Assembly (NCBI RefSeq): GCF_010183535.1 | Contig: NC_071328.1 | Coordinates: 12,214,001 to 12,278,000 of the forward strand | Source: Caenorhabditis remanei | Taxonomy: Eukaryota; Nematoda; Chromadorea; Rhabditida; Rhabditidae | Direction of reading: 5' to 3' | DNA: 64,000 nt | Shown here: one piece after another, positions 1 through 10,548 of the stretch | Numbering within the stretch: the first letter of the stretch is position 1 | Layout of the letters: each line of letters opens with the position of its first letter | The notes under the pieces: model-generated | Databases searched by the model: none | What the model saw: the letters and a program-made list of their open reading frames with translations, nothing else | Told to the model about the DNA's origin: nothing | Position numbers and translations under genes: made by a program

Positions 1-2
1 TC

Positions 3-315
3 ACTAATGCAACTCTCATTATTTCTATAATTTTCACTTGTAAAGTATTATTTCAGGTGTTTTTCAAAGAAAAAAACCATTAAAACTAAACTTTTCCAGA
101 TATACTACAGCTTTTTCTATCACCACGCTGATTCTTCGAGCGCTATCTATGGATTGAGTTTCTTAGCACTTGATTTCTCGGCAATTGGCTCTCCAATTAT
201 TATGATTTGTGTCAGCAGTGCACTTCGGAAACATTTATTTTCAAATAATCGAATAGACACAACGAATGTGTCGAAATTGCAGTCACGAACGTCAGGAATT
301 GTTGTTGTTCGATAA
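3..315 (+). CDS. 3' end of a serpentine (7TM) chemoreceptor-type gene, partial
   Basis: Two exons can be read: 3-56 and 100-315, joined in phase 0 across a 43-bp GT..AG intron (57-99), with TAA at 313-315. The translated end is a hydrophobic stretch (TLIISIIFTCKVLF), a short polar loop, a second hydrophobic segment (LSFLALDFSAIGSPIIMIC), and then a basic tail (SSALRKHLF...). A last TM helix with a Pro followed by a short basic tail is typical of nematode SR-family G-protein-coupled receptors. The exact family (Srg superfamily, e.g. srv/sru/srx) cannot be assigned from this fragment. The gene starts outside the window. Confidence 0.6.
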
Positions 316-819
316 TTATACGATAACTTGTTTTATTTTCAATTCATTATGACTTTTTGCGCCTTTTTCCAATATAAATTGAGCTTTTTTAGTAAAAAAA
401 TTCAACTTGAAAAAATGAGAAACACGAAAAACTCTGATTCAAACGACCGCGTCATTAGGATTACGGTATTCGTGGCGAGACCTATACTGAAAACCCCTTG
501 CGCCTTTAAAAAGGCCATGCTGGATTTTTTTGTTTGAAACAATTTTAGTTTTTCCTATACTCTTTGCCGCCTCTTTCCCACTTTTTACCAATTTTCGTCA
601 TTGAAAATGAATAAATAAGGACTATTAATGCCTGAAAATCAAAAATTTCGCCTATTTTGAAGTAATTTCCGGAGAACTTCTGTTCGAAGAGTTGAGGAAA
701 TAGTTGAATTTACTTCGTCGTATTAATTGTGTGATTTTCATGGAAACCTGTTTCTTAACCAATGTCTTTTTACATTCTTTACTCTAGAAAATGTTCGCTA
801 ATTGCAGGAAACTTCAACC
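316..819. other. Intergenic, receptor gene to hrpk-1
   Basis: No coding exon is supported here. A 69-codon open frame from 328 has no splice or composition support. It covers AT-rich DNA and a small palindrome (CGCCTTTAAAAAGGC region near 510-525). The 3' UTR of the receptor gene and the hrpk-1 promoter should lie here. A TTGCAG acceptor at 802-806, shortly before the hrpk-1 ATG, could be a trans-splice site. Confidence 0.4.
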
Positions 820-2821
820 ATGATGATTAAAGTGGGAGCAGCCGCTGTCGGCATCGACAGCCCAAAGGTAATGGATCATTCTAGAAGTTGCGTTGAATTT
901 GCATACATATTCCCTCTCTAGTGACGTCAATACCACTATTGACCCGGCAAATGTGTTTGCCCGGAGTACGCGCGACGCTCGCGGACCGCACGCGAGTGCA
1001 CTGGCTCTCTGCGTCTCCAGTGTAGCAATACAATTTCTTTGTGGGAAACTCCCGTTCATTTTCACGTCCTAAAATTCATATTCGCCGCACCAAATTTTAG
1101 TTTTCATTCCAGGCTATGAAGCGAGAGCACGACAATGATGATGCAGACCGCACTGGTCGTCACAAAAGACCGAAAACTGACGGGTAAACAAAAAATTACT
1201 AATGACTCACTAAATTTTTTTGTTTTTCAGGTTCACTGAGGCAATTCAACAAGGAAAGTTTGAGGTTCGCCTTCTTGTGAGCAGTAAATCAGCAGGAGCA
1301 ATCATCGGAAAAGGAGGCGAAAACATCAAACGTCTTCGTGCAGAGGTAAGTGCTCCTTATTGATTCTTCACTTATGATCCAGGCCACTATGACCCGATAG
1401 AGACCCGTTTCCTGACCCCGATTTAATTTTCAGTTCAACGCCCATGTCCAAGTCCCCGACTCGAATACCCCTGAACGGTAAATAAGCCCAAGTCCATCAG
1501 TCCACCACAACCTCCTTCCCGGTCACACGTCCCACATTGATCAGAACCCACATTACTTTATCGATTAATTGTATTCATATTTACAAAACAGTCATTTCTT
1601 CTGGTCCCCATTCATTGCATCATTACCCTTACTTATTTTCAGTTCGTTTATCAAACTTAATAATCATTTCAGCGTTTGCACTGTCACTGCGGATGAAAAA
1701 ACAGTCCTCAACATTTTGAGAGATGTTCTCCCTCGTTTGGAAGACGTAAGTAAATAGTCGAGCGGTAAATAGTCGCTTAGCACATCATATTGTTCAGTAA
1801 GATAAGTTAGCATTTTCAACTTTGTTTCAGAACTTCTCGGAACGTGATCCCTGCGAAGTCCGCATGCTCATTCACCAATCGCATGCCGGAGCTCTGATTG
1901 GTCGCAATGGAACAAAAATCAAGGAGCTTCGCGAGAAGTGCTCAGCCCGTCTGAAGATATTCACTGGATGTGCTCCAGGGTCCACTGATCGTGTGCTCAT
2001 TACTTCCGGAGAACAGAAGAACGTTTTGGCCATTATTGAAGAAGTTATGAAGGAACTTAAGGAGATTCCGATCAAGGGTTCTTCTACTCCATATCTTCCA
2101 TCTTTCCATTACGATCCATCAAACATTTCCGAGTACGGAGGTTTCCCTGGAAATTTGTCTTCCGGAGGACCACAAAACAACCGTGGACCAGCTCCACCAC
2201 GTGGAGGACAAGGGCCAGCCGGAGGACAACGGTCCTATGGAGGAGGAGCTATTACTCCCGGAGGAGGACCACGTTCCTTTGAATCCGGAGATTTCCAGCA
2301 GTTCCGTGGAGGACCAATGCCTGGTTATGCAATGAATGCGCCTGGTTATGCGCCTCAACAAGGACAATTCGGTGCTCCAGCTAATGCTGGATACGGATAT
2401 GGACCAGGCGGTGGTGGACCGGTTACTACTGCTCAGGTAAGCTTCGTAGAGAATGAAGTGAAAATTCCCCGGTTATCGATTGTCCATTTCTTCTATATAT
2501 TTCTACTATAGCCCGTAACATGACAGGAAAGGCTTTTCAGGTGACAATTCCATCTGATTTGGGAGGAACCATCATCGGACGTGGAGGAGAACGAATCGCT
2601 CGCATTCGTCAGGAGTCGGGAGCTCAAATCACACTTGAACCAAGCACTGGACAACCAGAACGCATTATAACAATCAAGGGAACAGAGCCGCAAATTCACA
2701 GTGCCCAATACCTTCTCCAACAATGGTAAGAGTAACAGTTTGAAAGAAATTACTTAATTTATCATCTTTCAGCGTTCGCAATTCCACACAAGGCCGTGAA
2801 AGATTCGGAGGAAATGTCTAA
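820..2821 (+). CDS. hrpk-1: hnRNP K-type RNA-binding protein with three KH domains
   Basis: Eight exons: 820-867, 1113-1183, 1231-1345, 1434-1477, 1673-1745, 1831-2436, 2541-2725, 2773-2821; 396 residues. KH1 (about residues 43-110) carries the GxxG loop as GKGG, KH2 (about 120-190) as GRNG, and KH3 (about 320-380) as GRGG. KH2 and KH3 are separated by a Gly/Pro-rich linker with GGP repeats. KH-KH-linker-KH is the hnRNP K/PCBP layout, so this protein should bind C-rich single-stranded RNA or DNA and act in splicing and post-transcriptional control in nucleus and cytoplasm. The Arg/Lys-rich N-terminus (KRE.., HKRPK) resembles a nuclear-localisation signal. In C. elegans hrpk-1 (F26B1.2, from memory) is next to let-381, as here. 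The start is the first ATG of an ATG-ATG pair after an acceptor; all phases agree. Confidence 0.9.
922..1022. other. GC-rich cluster of four adjacent hairpins in hrpk-1 intron 1, starting at a CRE-like site
   Basis: TGACGTCA (a perfect CRE/ATF palindrome) is at 922-929. Perfect or nearly perfect inverted repeats follow in series: GTCAAT/ATTGAC (926-943), CCGGCAAA/TTTGCCCGG (944-964), CTCGCG/CGCGAG (978-996) and CACTGG/CCAGTG (999-1022). The segment is far more GC-rich than its intron. It could be a regulatory element, a structured RNA, or a fossil repeat; the sequence alone does not decide. Confidence 0.45.
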
Positions 2822-3535
2822 TCTGTCATTTGTTCTGTTTTCTTACGTTAATATTCACATTCCTAGTAAATTCAATTAGATTACGTTCAGCTCACCTTCG
2901 GGTTTCAGTCTGTCCTCATCCAGTTGTCACAGAATTTGCTAGGTTTGTCTACTATGTTATTATCTTGCTCCTCCTTTCTTTTCCCAATTTAGTCTCTTAG
3001 TTTGCACTTTCTTTCGAATCTTGCAAACTTATAAGATTTTCCTATTCCTGTTCCAGTCATTATCCCCAAATTCAATATGTAGTCAAATTTGTTTGGAAAT
3101 CCTATTCTCCAGAAGTTGTTATCAGTCTCGTCCCCATTTGGGGTTTGATCTCTACTACCCCGTTCGTCCCATACACCTATCACTCAAACCATCTAGAAAC
3201 GATATCTAATGATTTCATTTGTAGTAGAACAAAAGATCCCCCAAATTTCTATTCTAATACTCTTCCCCTTTCTCTGATAATGCATCGAAAATCGACTCAA
3301 AAGTGGAGTAATTAGTGTGCTCTATTTATTTATGAGTTATTTCGCTTGCAGAGTTATAGCATGTGCGTGTAGATTGCTAGGCACTTTGACTCGCTTACTT
3401 CAACTCTCCCTTTCCTGTAAGCTCTTCAAGAGTTCACTGTTTTTTTGATAAAAATGATTCATAATGTATTTAATGCACTGAAAAGTAGAAACGGCGTTTT
3501 TAGGAAATTTGAAAAACATAAAACAAAGAGTATAC
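2822..3535. other. Convergent 3' region of hrpk-1 and let-381
   Basis: The two genes end tail to tail 714 bp apart. The stretch should hold both 3' UTRs. No extra exon, RNA gene or repeat could be supported. A small pyrimidine-rich tract lies around 2960-3000. Confidence 0.4.
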
Positions 3536-6472
3536 TCAATCAGAGGGTTGCTGAACAGTGATGACATCAATATCTGACGATTCACTAGAGAGGAATGATG
3601 AAGACGTCGCATAAACTCCAGAAGGCATGGAAGAAGAAGAAACGCCGAAGCGCCAATCATCCATAAAACTCGATGTGCCAAGTACCGCAGGTGGGTAGAA
3701 ATATGGCGAAACTTGAGGAGTAACATGAGGCGTGATCGTAGGAGATGGAGTAATTCCATTGAAGTCCGAGGAACACAATCCAATTTGAGGGGTCGCGTAG
3801 TACGGCCAGTCGTATCTGAAAATATAAATAATTTTTAATTTGAAGAGTCATTGAATACGCTGAAACTTACGTTGGTGAAGCCCATTGCATCGGAAAATCA
3901 GCAGATCCATATCCAAAATACGGAGAAGGTGTTGGATAAATTGGGGAATGATCGGGGCCAGTTAAAGGAGGCAATGTAATAGAAGTGGTTGAAGATACCA
4001 ACTGATCAGAGATAGTCGATCCACAATCATCCCCAATCATAGCACTCTTCACCTCATTCGAAATCGAGGATCCATTGGAATCGGTGTAGTCAGTGGTGGA
4101 GCAAGGGTAGTCGTAGACCTGGAAAACCCCCATTTGTTTATAAAAGTCAATTGAGCGCTAAAATGTGGTGTCTTCTTCTCTTCAATGGGTTCATTATGAG
4201 TTTCCCATACCGGAAATTTATGGAACTGGTCGTATTTTGTTTCAAAAGAGAATCGGCGGCAGGGGTTTTATGGTCCCGGGAACTTCTTGCAAATCAGTAA
4301 CTTCAAAAGTGGTTTCAATTAGTAATAAATCTTTGGTTCCCTGACTACTTGTCTCAATGTTTGTCTATTAGGTGACACATGTCCATCGACACGGTCATTT
4401 ATCTTCTCTCCGATACGATTTGTCCCATTTCTGTGTCCCCACGTGACTCCCTCCTCTCAACTCACCGCTCCCCCACCAATCGAAGCCATCTCATTTCCAT
4501 CAGTGGAACCGGAGAAATGAGTTCTCTTCCTCGCTTTGTATCCACGTGGGCGACGACGGAATCCGTTCTCCTCGAGCATGAATTCACAAGAGTCACTGAT
4601 GGTCCATTTGTGACCTTTTCGACCGCGATAGCTTTCTCCCGTGTCCTTGGGCAACTTCACAAAACACTCATTTAAACTGAGATTGTGACGGATTGAATTC
4701 CTCCATCCAGCATAGGTTCCACGGAAAAACTCATAGTTTTCCTGGAGATAGCTATAGATTTCAGCTAGTGTCGCCTTCTTATCCGGGCGTTTCTGAAAAT
4801 AATGTTTCGGCGTCAAAGGTGCCCCAGATGATTCAGATTTCCTTACCGAAATAGCCATTGCAATCAGTGCAATATAAGAATATGGAGGCTTCTCTTTCCG
4901 CTTTTTCGATCGACACTCATCTTGATCTTCCTTCATTTCTTCATAATCATCACTCAGATTCTCATTATCTTCATCCTCTTCTTCCTCCTCGAATTTCTCA
5001 GTTTTGATTTTTGGAAGAATTTGAGCGGTTGAGGAGGAGTCATTATCGAGTTTCAGAGGACCCAGAGCGTTGGCTAGGGAATAGAGGGAGTGGCTGGAAA
5101 TTGTCTAGTGAGATTATAAGGAGAATCGGAAATTAGAGGTTATTACAGGTGAGAGGGAATCAGGAAAGATATTGAAATATGTAGTACAAAATAGATCAGT
5201 TTTGAAAGAGAAATGAGATTTTAATATTGAGGAACGGAATTTCAAACTTGAATTAGTGTCGGATGAGAGTTTCATGAAATCTTTTTATTTTAATTTTGAG
5301 CTGGATTTAGTTTAAAAAAGAAATTTTTCAAAGTGGAGCTCACAATATTTTACCAAAAGAGAGTTCAGTAATGAGATATAATTCAAAATAGCATTCTAAC
5401 ATTCTGAATAAAATTTTCTCCTTGATTTCAGAAGACCGTAAATTTCCCAAGACAGGCAACTTAAGAGCAAAAATATCTGAAACTGGCTATTTGGAGTAAG
5501 GTGAAACTGGCTATTTGGAGTACGGTCAATTTTTGAATATATCCAATTTTGTAATTTAGAAGTAAAAGTCAAGAGCTATATTTGAAGACATTGTGATATC
5601 AAAGACTACTAGTTTGGAAGAAGTTGTAAATCGGTCAGTGAGATAAGACTAGCAAGAAAATAAAGAAATTTCTGAATTAATAAAAACTTATAAGGCACAT
5701 CAAATGATTTACTTCAAGATATCACAATACCTAAAAATCGCATTTAAAAGAAAGTTATAAGTTATAACTTATAACTAATCTCGAAAATTCAGCTCAGAGT
5801 CGGCGAGACGGGAATCATGAACAAACTCTAACAGATCAATTAACTTTTTTTGAAATTTGTCATAAATCTATCCAATATACCTAAAAATTACTTGGGAGTC
5901 AATATTTCAGGACAATTTTGAAGTTTTCCAAAGTTTCTGCTACCTAATACTGGCTATAATTTGTGACAACTCACTGCCTCTTTTCTGTTTCTCACAAGCC
6001 GTAAGTAATCAAAAACTTCGAAATCCCCCACACAAATCTCCAGAATCTCTGAGATTTATCATTTGAATAAATTACAACTAGACCAGTATCTCCGGCAGAT
6101 ATCCCCCACTGTGCTCACTCTCAATATCAAATTTGACCCCCCTCTCGATACCTGTTACCCTATTACGTAATCAGTCGAAAACAGCATGACTTACCGTTCC
6201 ATAATACCCGAGGAGGCAGCAGTTACGGAGAGGGGAAGTGGATTGGGTGACCTGGAATAAAAGAAATTGGTTGGAATGGAAAAAAATGGAGCAGATTTGG
6301 AGAAAAAAGTTAAGGATCTTATCCATAAGAAATTGAATTGAGAAAACCCAAAAGATTCTCCCACTAATGATGATGAGCCCTTGTATTCAGAGAAAGAGTA
6401 ATGGGGGAGTAGGGGGGATTGAGTTGCTTCATTGACGACTCGTTGCATAAATGAGACTCCGCCCATCGCCAC
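3536..6472 (-). CDS. let-381: Forkhead (FoxF-class) transcription factor
   Basis: Six exons on the minus strand: 6472-6348, 6251-6195, 5093-4847, 4792-4466, 4118-3871, 3815-3536; 427 residues. An acidic stretch ([15 protein letters not shown]) and a basic KKRKEKPP precede the forkhead domain, which opens [14 protein letters not shown] and contains [20 protein letters not shown], the recognition helix that contacts DNA. A basic patch ([12 protein letters not shown]) follows the domain. The C-terminus is Ser/Thr/Pro-rich, as in FoxF activators. In C. elegans LET-381 acts in mesoderm (coelomocyte and glial-like fates). The intron between exons 2 and 3 is 1.1 kb with no coding signal. The exon 1 donor (GTTTTC) is weak but is the only one in phase. 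If the intron after exon 4 is retained, the frame ends almost at once at a TGA inside the donor (GTGAGTTGA). Confidence 0.88.
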
Positions 6473-6658
6473 TGCTCCGAGAGGGGTACGGTAGTTTTGA
6501 GACGAGAGCAGAACTGGTGGCTTATGGATGGGGAAAACAGGAGGAGGAGTGACTATAATATAAACAATTTTTTGGGGAGTTGAAGACGAAGAGTTGGGAG
6601 GACACGAATGGAAGAAGACACATCTGGTTGGATTGGTTGGTTGGTTAGGGAGAGGAAA

Positions 6659-6676
6659 TATATATATATATATATA
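6659..6676. repeat. (TA)9 microsatellite
   Basis: Nine consecutive TA dinucleotides lie upstream of let-381. Confidence 0.9.
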
Positions 6677-6838
6677 GATGAGGAGTTAATGGATTCCTAG
6701 AAGAAGAAGTGAGGAGGATGGTCGGGAGTTGTTGGAAATCTGATTCAAGGGATCTTAGAGGTTTTAAGACTTTTTGAAAGCTCCAGAAAATGAGGAACGT
6801 CTGGTGTGCCTCAGGCGCGTTTCATGTATAGTCTAGTA

Positions 6839-6978
6839 TTAGCACGGCACGCTTCTTACAACTGCGCTCTACCGAAACCGAAGAAAATTGTGTGTGAATG
6901 TGAGAGACTCAGAGAAAAAGAGTTCATTTTTCAAGAGGATTTTAGTGGATCGCGGTTGTTAGAAGCGTGCCGTGCTAA
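6839..6978 (+). mobile_element. 140-bp inverted-repeat element (MITE), family A copy 1
   Basis: Begins TTAGCACGGCACGCTTCTTA and ends with the near-perfect inverse (AGAAGCGTGCCGTGCTAA). Inner arms contain GCGCTCTACCGAA. The core carries GAAAATTGTGTG and GAGAGACTCAGAGAAAAAG, which also appear in the copies at 20194, 41071 and 57568. It has no coding capacity and is typical of a non-autonomous DNA transposon. Confidence 0.8.
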
Positions 6979-7529
6979 CAGCTATCCGATATTACTCCAG
7001 TGACAAGGCTCCTCCTTTCGAAGCTTCCTGAAAAAGAGGTTGTCTGACTCATGACCCTCTCTCCCCCCTTTTCAATGTTGTTGGAAAAAAGAAAAAAATA
7101 ATAATGGGAATTTCGAAATCATTGGTCTTGTTTTCTTGTGATCAGTTTATAGTTTTGTAGTCATGTGTCAGGAGTCGTGAGGACTGAACTTCTTCTTTTT
7201 TTGCTCCTCTATCTGTAATTTTCAGACAGAAATCGGGTGAGAGTGGCTTTCGGTTCTTTATTGTTGTTTTTTGAAAAAGTACAGTTTTCGAATTTCTTAT
7301 CCATTGTTGTCAACTTTGAATGCATATCTTGCGATTACTATAACTCAACGTGATTTGAGTTTATATTTACTGGACAGCCAATCTCAATCAACATTTTTGT
7401 AGTTGACAACTTTTTCATAGCTCCGCCCACTTTTGAGATACGCACCAACTTTAAAGGTGCGCGCACCTTTAAAGTTGGAAATTCGAAAAATTGAGGAAAA
7501 ACTGTCATTTTTTAAATACGCCAACTAGT

Positions 7530-7790
7530 GATTTTAACATCAAAATAACCGGAAAATTCAATTTCTGACGTTAAAAACAACTTAAAACCTAATTTTCCAG
7601 GTCGGGTATCACATTTTTAGCAAAAAACAAGTTTGGCCGAGAAGGCCAAGGTGCACCACTATAAGAATGGGTACCATGGTTCGATGGGTCAATTTTTGTA
7701 AATTTTCATTTGTTCTGTTTTTGGTTTATTTTATCTTGTAGAATAACACCAGGGCTACATTTTTGTAGTTGATAATATTTTAATAGGTCC
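7530..7790 (+). repeat. tRNA-derived (SINE-like) dispersed repeat, copy 1
   Basis: Shares about 230 bp with 58985-59235, from CATCAAAATAACCGGAAAA through TTTAGCAAAAA, TTTGGCCGAGAAGG and a TTTTTGGTTTATTTTATC tail. TGGCCGAGAAGG (about 7643-7654) resembles a tRNA-Leu/Ser A box, and GGTTCGATGGG about 45 bp downstream resembles a decayed B box. The other copy keeps a better B box (GGGCTCGATCCC). Confidence 0.5.
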
Positions 7791-8361
7791 GCCTATCGAT
7801 GGTCTCCGTTCAAACTTTTTCATTTATATTTTGTCATTTTCCGTGTTCTTTTTCTCTCCAAAGCATTTCCCGTTTCTTCCAGCCATTTGACACCTCCCAA
7901 TCCCAAACGGTAATCGAAACCCTCTCCCGAATGTTGCATAACCAATCTATCCACCTCTCGACAGACAGACAGTTGCCACTAGAATGTTTATGGTCCCTTC
8001 TTCCTGTTTATTTGTTGAAATGGAAGTAAGGGGGAGATATTCATGTTCAACGGGTACTCAAGTGTAGGTTTAGCCAAGTTTGAAGTGTCCAAAAGGATAC
8101 ATTGTCAACAGTTACGTAATCTTTACTTCCGGTAAGGAAGGGTGACTTGGAGATGGTGTGGGAAATGAAGAAAATATCTGGACAATGATTGAGAAAGTAG
8201 GAGATAAATCTGATTTTGTCCTGTCTAAAAGAAGGGGCGGAGCCTTGCCACACACCTTTATACATTCAGCGGTTGAGTGTGGAAAAGATTCAGTTATTTT
8301 CAGATGAAATTGAAAAATTACACTTTTAAGAAAAAAAAATCATGACTTGATTTAAAACAGG

Positions 8362-8367
8362 TTTATT
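8362..8367 (-). terminator. AATAAA polyadenylation signal of the small secreted gene
   Basis: AATAAA on the minus strand, 20 bp after the TGA at 8388-8390. Confidence 0.6.
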
Positions 8368-8387
8368 CAGAGAACCAGTCAAAAAGT

Positions 8388-8967
8388 TCAGGCAAAATTC
8401 TGTGCATCACGGAATCCTTCTATCTGTCGATAAGTGTTCGTATCCTCCGTTGGCTCAATTGGCGCTTCGAATCCAGGATTCTTCGGACGTTCGTGAAGAG
8501 GGGGAGGCTGAAAAACTACAGAAATCGATCAAAATCCCGAGTGCTCTCACCTTATAGATAGCGGGTCCTTTGCTCTTTTTATTTTTGAGCTTTTTGAATG
8601 GCGACGACTTCTTCATCACAGATTTCTTCATCGGAGCACTCTCCTCTACACTATCCCCCGATGTATCCTCCTTGCTCCTTTTCTTTTTCTTCTTTTTCGA
8701 ATTCTCTGATTCCGTTTCCTCTTGTTTCTTCTTCTTCATGTTCTTGTTCTTTCCTGTGACAACAAGAGTTCGGATTCCGGTGGAGCGCACTTGCAACTCA
8801 CCAATTTTATTCTTTCCAGCACAATCGAATCCAACGACTGGTGATAAGAGAATCGGGAGAAGTGCGCCAAATAATACGGATTTATCTGGAATTAAAAAAA
8901 GAGATTTCAGAGGAAACTGTGAATACAAACTATCGAATAACCAATTGATAATCACTTGAATCATCAT
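8388..8967 (-). CDS. Small secreted Lys/Glu-rich protein, function unknown
   Basis: Three exons: 8967-8931, 8885-8551, 8507-8388; 163 residues. The first intron is 45 bp (GTTTGT..TTCCAG). A hydrophobic segment (SVLFGALLPILLSPVVG) near residues 15-31 looks like a signal peptide, followed by FDCAGKNKIG. A run of Lys-rich and Ser/Glu-rich sequence follows (KKKKQEE, SKKKKKKRSKED). The tail is Pro-rich and hydrophilic (PPPLHERPKNPGF) and ends NFA. I do not recognise the family. An AATAAA signal follows at 8362-8367, and GATA sites lie 60-100 bp upstream, which suggests intestinal expression. Most of the gene, but not its 3' end, is duplicated at 10898-11341. Confidence 0.7.
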
Positions 8968-9027
8968 TGAACAAACTGAGCATTAATAGAAAATGGGGGA
9001 AAATTAATAGTGCTTTGTTTTTCTGAA

Positions 9028-9070
9028 TGATAAGTTATCAGTGGTTCACGTGTTTTCTTGTTTCTTATCA
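9028..9070 (-). promoter_or_regulatory. Clustered GATA sites with E-box, promoter of the small secreted gene
   Basis: TGATAA (9028-9033) and TTATCA (9035-9040) form a palindromic double GATA site. A CACGTG E-box is at 9047-9052 and another TTATCA at 9065-9070. They lie 60-105 bp upstream of the ATG at 8967. TGATAA is the known binding site of the intestinal factors ELT-2/ELT-7. The cluster is duplicated at 11402-11444. Confidence 0.55.
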
Positions 9071-9261
9071 AAATGTGAGTTTCAGTGGAGAATCGGAGGG
9101 GATAAAGAGTGCGACGTCAGAATTTGTTGAAATAGTTAGAATTTAGATGATTTAGGTAGATCAAAATAAGAGCTTTATTTTCACATTTGAAAATTTCGTG
9201 ATAACGTCTTCGGCTCTTGAGTTATGGGAGAAATGGAGAGCGTTTCTCTTTTTGATGCTGG

Positions 9262-9432
9262 CCCTAGTCAGAACTGGTACGAATCAGAACCACTGGACTA
9301 AGGCATGTCCGGATCGAAACCGCCCTAATCACAGCTGACAAAAAATGATAAAACGTTATATAAAAGTCATTAGACCTAGATTTGTACCATTCTGATTTGT
9401 ACCAGTTCTAATTCGGGAAGTTTTGATTAGGG
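9262..9432. repeat. Inverted-repeat element upstream of the secreted gene
   Basis: The left arm CCCTAGTCAGAACTGGTACG is mirrored on the right by TTTGTACCAGTTCTAATTC and GATTAGGGG. Arms are roughly 45 bp around a loop of about 80 bp. It lies inside the duplicated block, so it also occurs at about 11636-11806. Confidence 0.6.
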
Positions 9433-9720
9433 GCAACACTTGATTCAAATCATCTCCTCCTCTTCCTCCCCCCTAATCCGCCTGTTTCCTAGCACCTTCC
9501 CATCAGCTCATAGAGCCGTCTGTTATGACCTGTGATTGACCTTTCACACTTTCGACTACATCGTTTCTCCCCCTATTCTGATGAGTTGTTACTGTTCTCC
9601 ATTATATATAAACACATTGTGGCGCGCCTGTATCCCCCCGATTTGGGGCTTGGGGTATTTTTCGAGGGGCATGAGGGTGTATGATGCCAATTTTGAGCAT
9701 CATACAAAACACGCATGTTT

Positions 9721-9790
9721 TTGACAGGAATCGAACCAAGAACCTCTTGATTCGCACCGTCAGCACTAACCACTACTCCAAGTGGACACG
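9721..9790 (-). other. tRNA-like sequence (possible tRNA pseudogene or SINE head)
   Basis: On the minus strand GGAGTAGTGGTTAGTGCTG resembles a tRNA A box/D arm, and GGTTCGATTCC about 30 bp later is a canonical B box. The T stem and acceptor stem do not pair well, so this is not a functional tRNA. It lies just beyond the edge of duplication copy A. Confidence 0.35.
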
Positions 9791-10077
9791 TTATAATCTC
9801 TTAACCATGGTTATAATAACTTCACGCCTTTTTCATTTTTAAAATTCGTATTTTAACAGCGTGTAATTAAATATAACCCTCTCGAATGATCGAATCAACC
9901 AGAGGGTTTGTTGGCAGTAGAAAAATTCGAAGTTCTCAAACTTATTTGTAGTGATAGAAAGGACAATTGAAAACATGACCCCAAACCGCCAGAGCATTTT
10001 TGGGAAGGACAGCTAAATTTGTTATTAGAATTCCTGCAAAGAAATGCGCAGGTCGCCCCTGATTATTCCAAAGCTTA

Positions 10078-10548
10078 GGCGCGGAGTCAGAGCAAGCTCC
10101 AGGGCGTCCCTATTTTAAGGTAATCACTACTTCTAGTGTGCTGAGCCAAGGGGCGGAGTCAGAGCAAGCTCCAGGGCGTCCCTATTTTAAGGTAATCACT
10201 ACTTCTAGTGTGCTGAGCCAAGGGGCGGAGTCAGAGCAAGCTCCAGGGCGTCCCTGTTTTAAGGTAATCACTACTTCTAGTGTGCTGAGCCAAGGGGCGG
10301 AGTCAGAGCAAGCTCCAGGGCGTCCCTGTTTTAAGGTAATCACTACTTCTAGTGTGCTGAGCCAAGGGGCGGAGTCAGAGCAAGCTCCAGGGCGTCCCTA
10401 TTTTAAGGTAATCACTACTTCTAGTGTGCTGAGCCAAGGGGCGGAGTCAGAGCAAGCTCCAGGGCGTCCCTGTTTTAAGGTAATCACTACTTCTAGTGTG
10501 CTGAGCCAAGGGGCGGAGTCAGAGCAAGCTCCAGGGCGTCCATGTTTT
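10078..10548. repeat. 72-bp minisatellite, about 6.5 copies
   Basis: The unit begins GGGGCGGAGTCAGAGCAAGC and ends CTAGTGTGCTGAGCCAA. Unit starts are at 10150, 10222, 10294, 10366, 10438 and 10510, with a first, slightly diverged unit at about 10079. Units are almost identical (CCTATTTTAAGG or CCTGTTTTAAGG variants). Since 72 is a multiple of 3, one frame stays open for 145 codons (10138-10575), repeating SQGAESEQAPGRP. There is no start context or signal of expression, and it sits between the two duplication copies. Confidence 0.95.

Larger units (their letters stand above)
6473..8387. other. Intergenic region upstream of let-381
   Basis: No gene is supported. It should include the let-381 promoter and holds a TA microsatellite (6659-6676), one 140-bp inverted-repeat element (6839-6978) and one tRNA-derived-looking repeat (7530-7790). 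Direct GTTGACAACTTTTT-type repeat fragments occur near 7300-7440. An open frame at 7799-8029 has no start context, introns or recognisable domain. Confidence 0.4.
8614..9621. repeat. 1008-bp segmental duplication, copy A (intact locus)
   Basis: Matches 10988-11995 at a constant offset of 2374 bp over its whole length, so there are no net indels. By eye I see only two substitutions (near 9089-9095: GAGAATCGG against GATAATTGG). It covers exon 1, most of exon 2 and about 650 bp upstream of the secreted gene. Copy A continues into the true 3' end of the gene. Confidence 0.95.

Noticed and set aside
9721..9790. Functional tRNA gene
   Set aside because: B box is good, but T-stem and acceptor stem do not pair.
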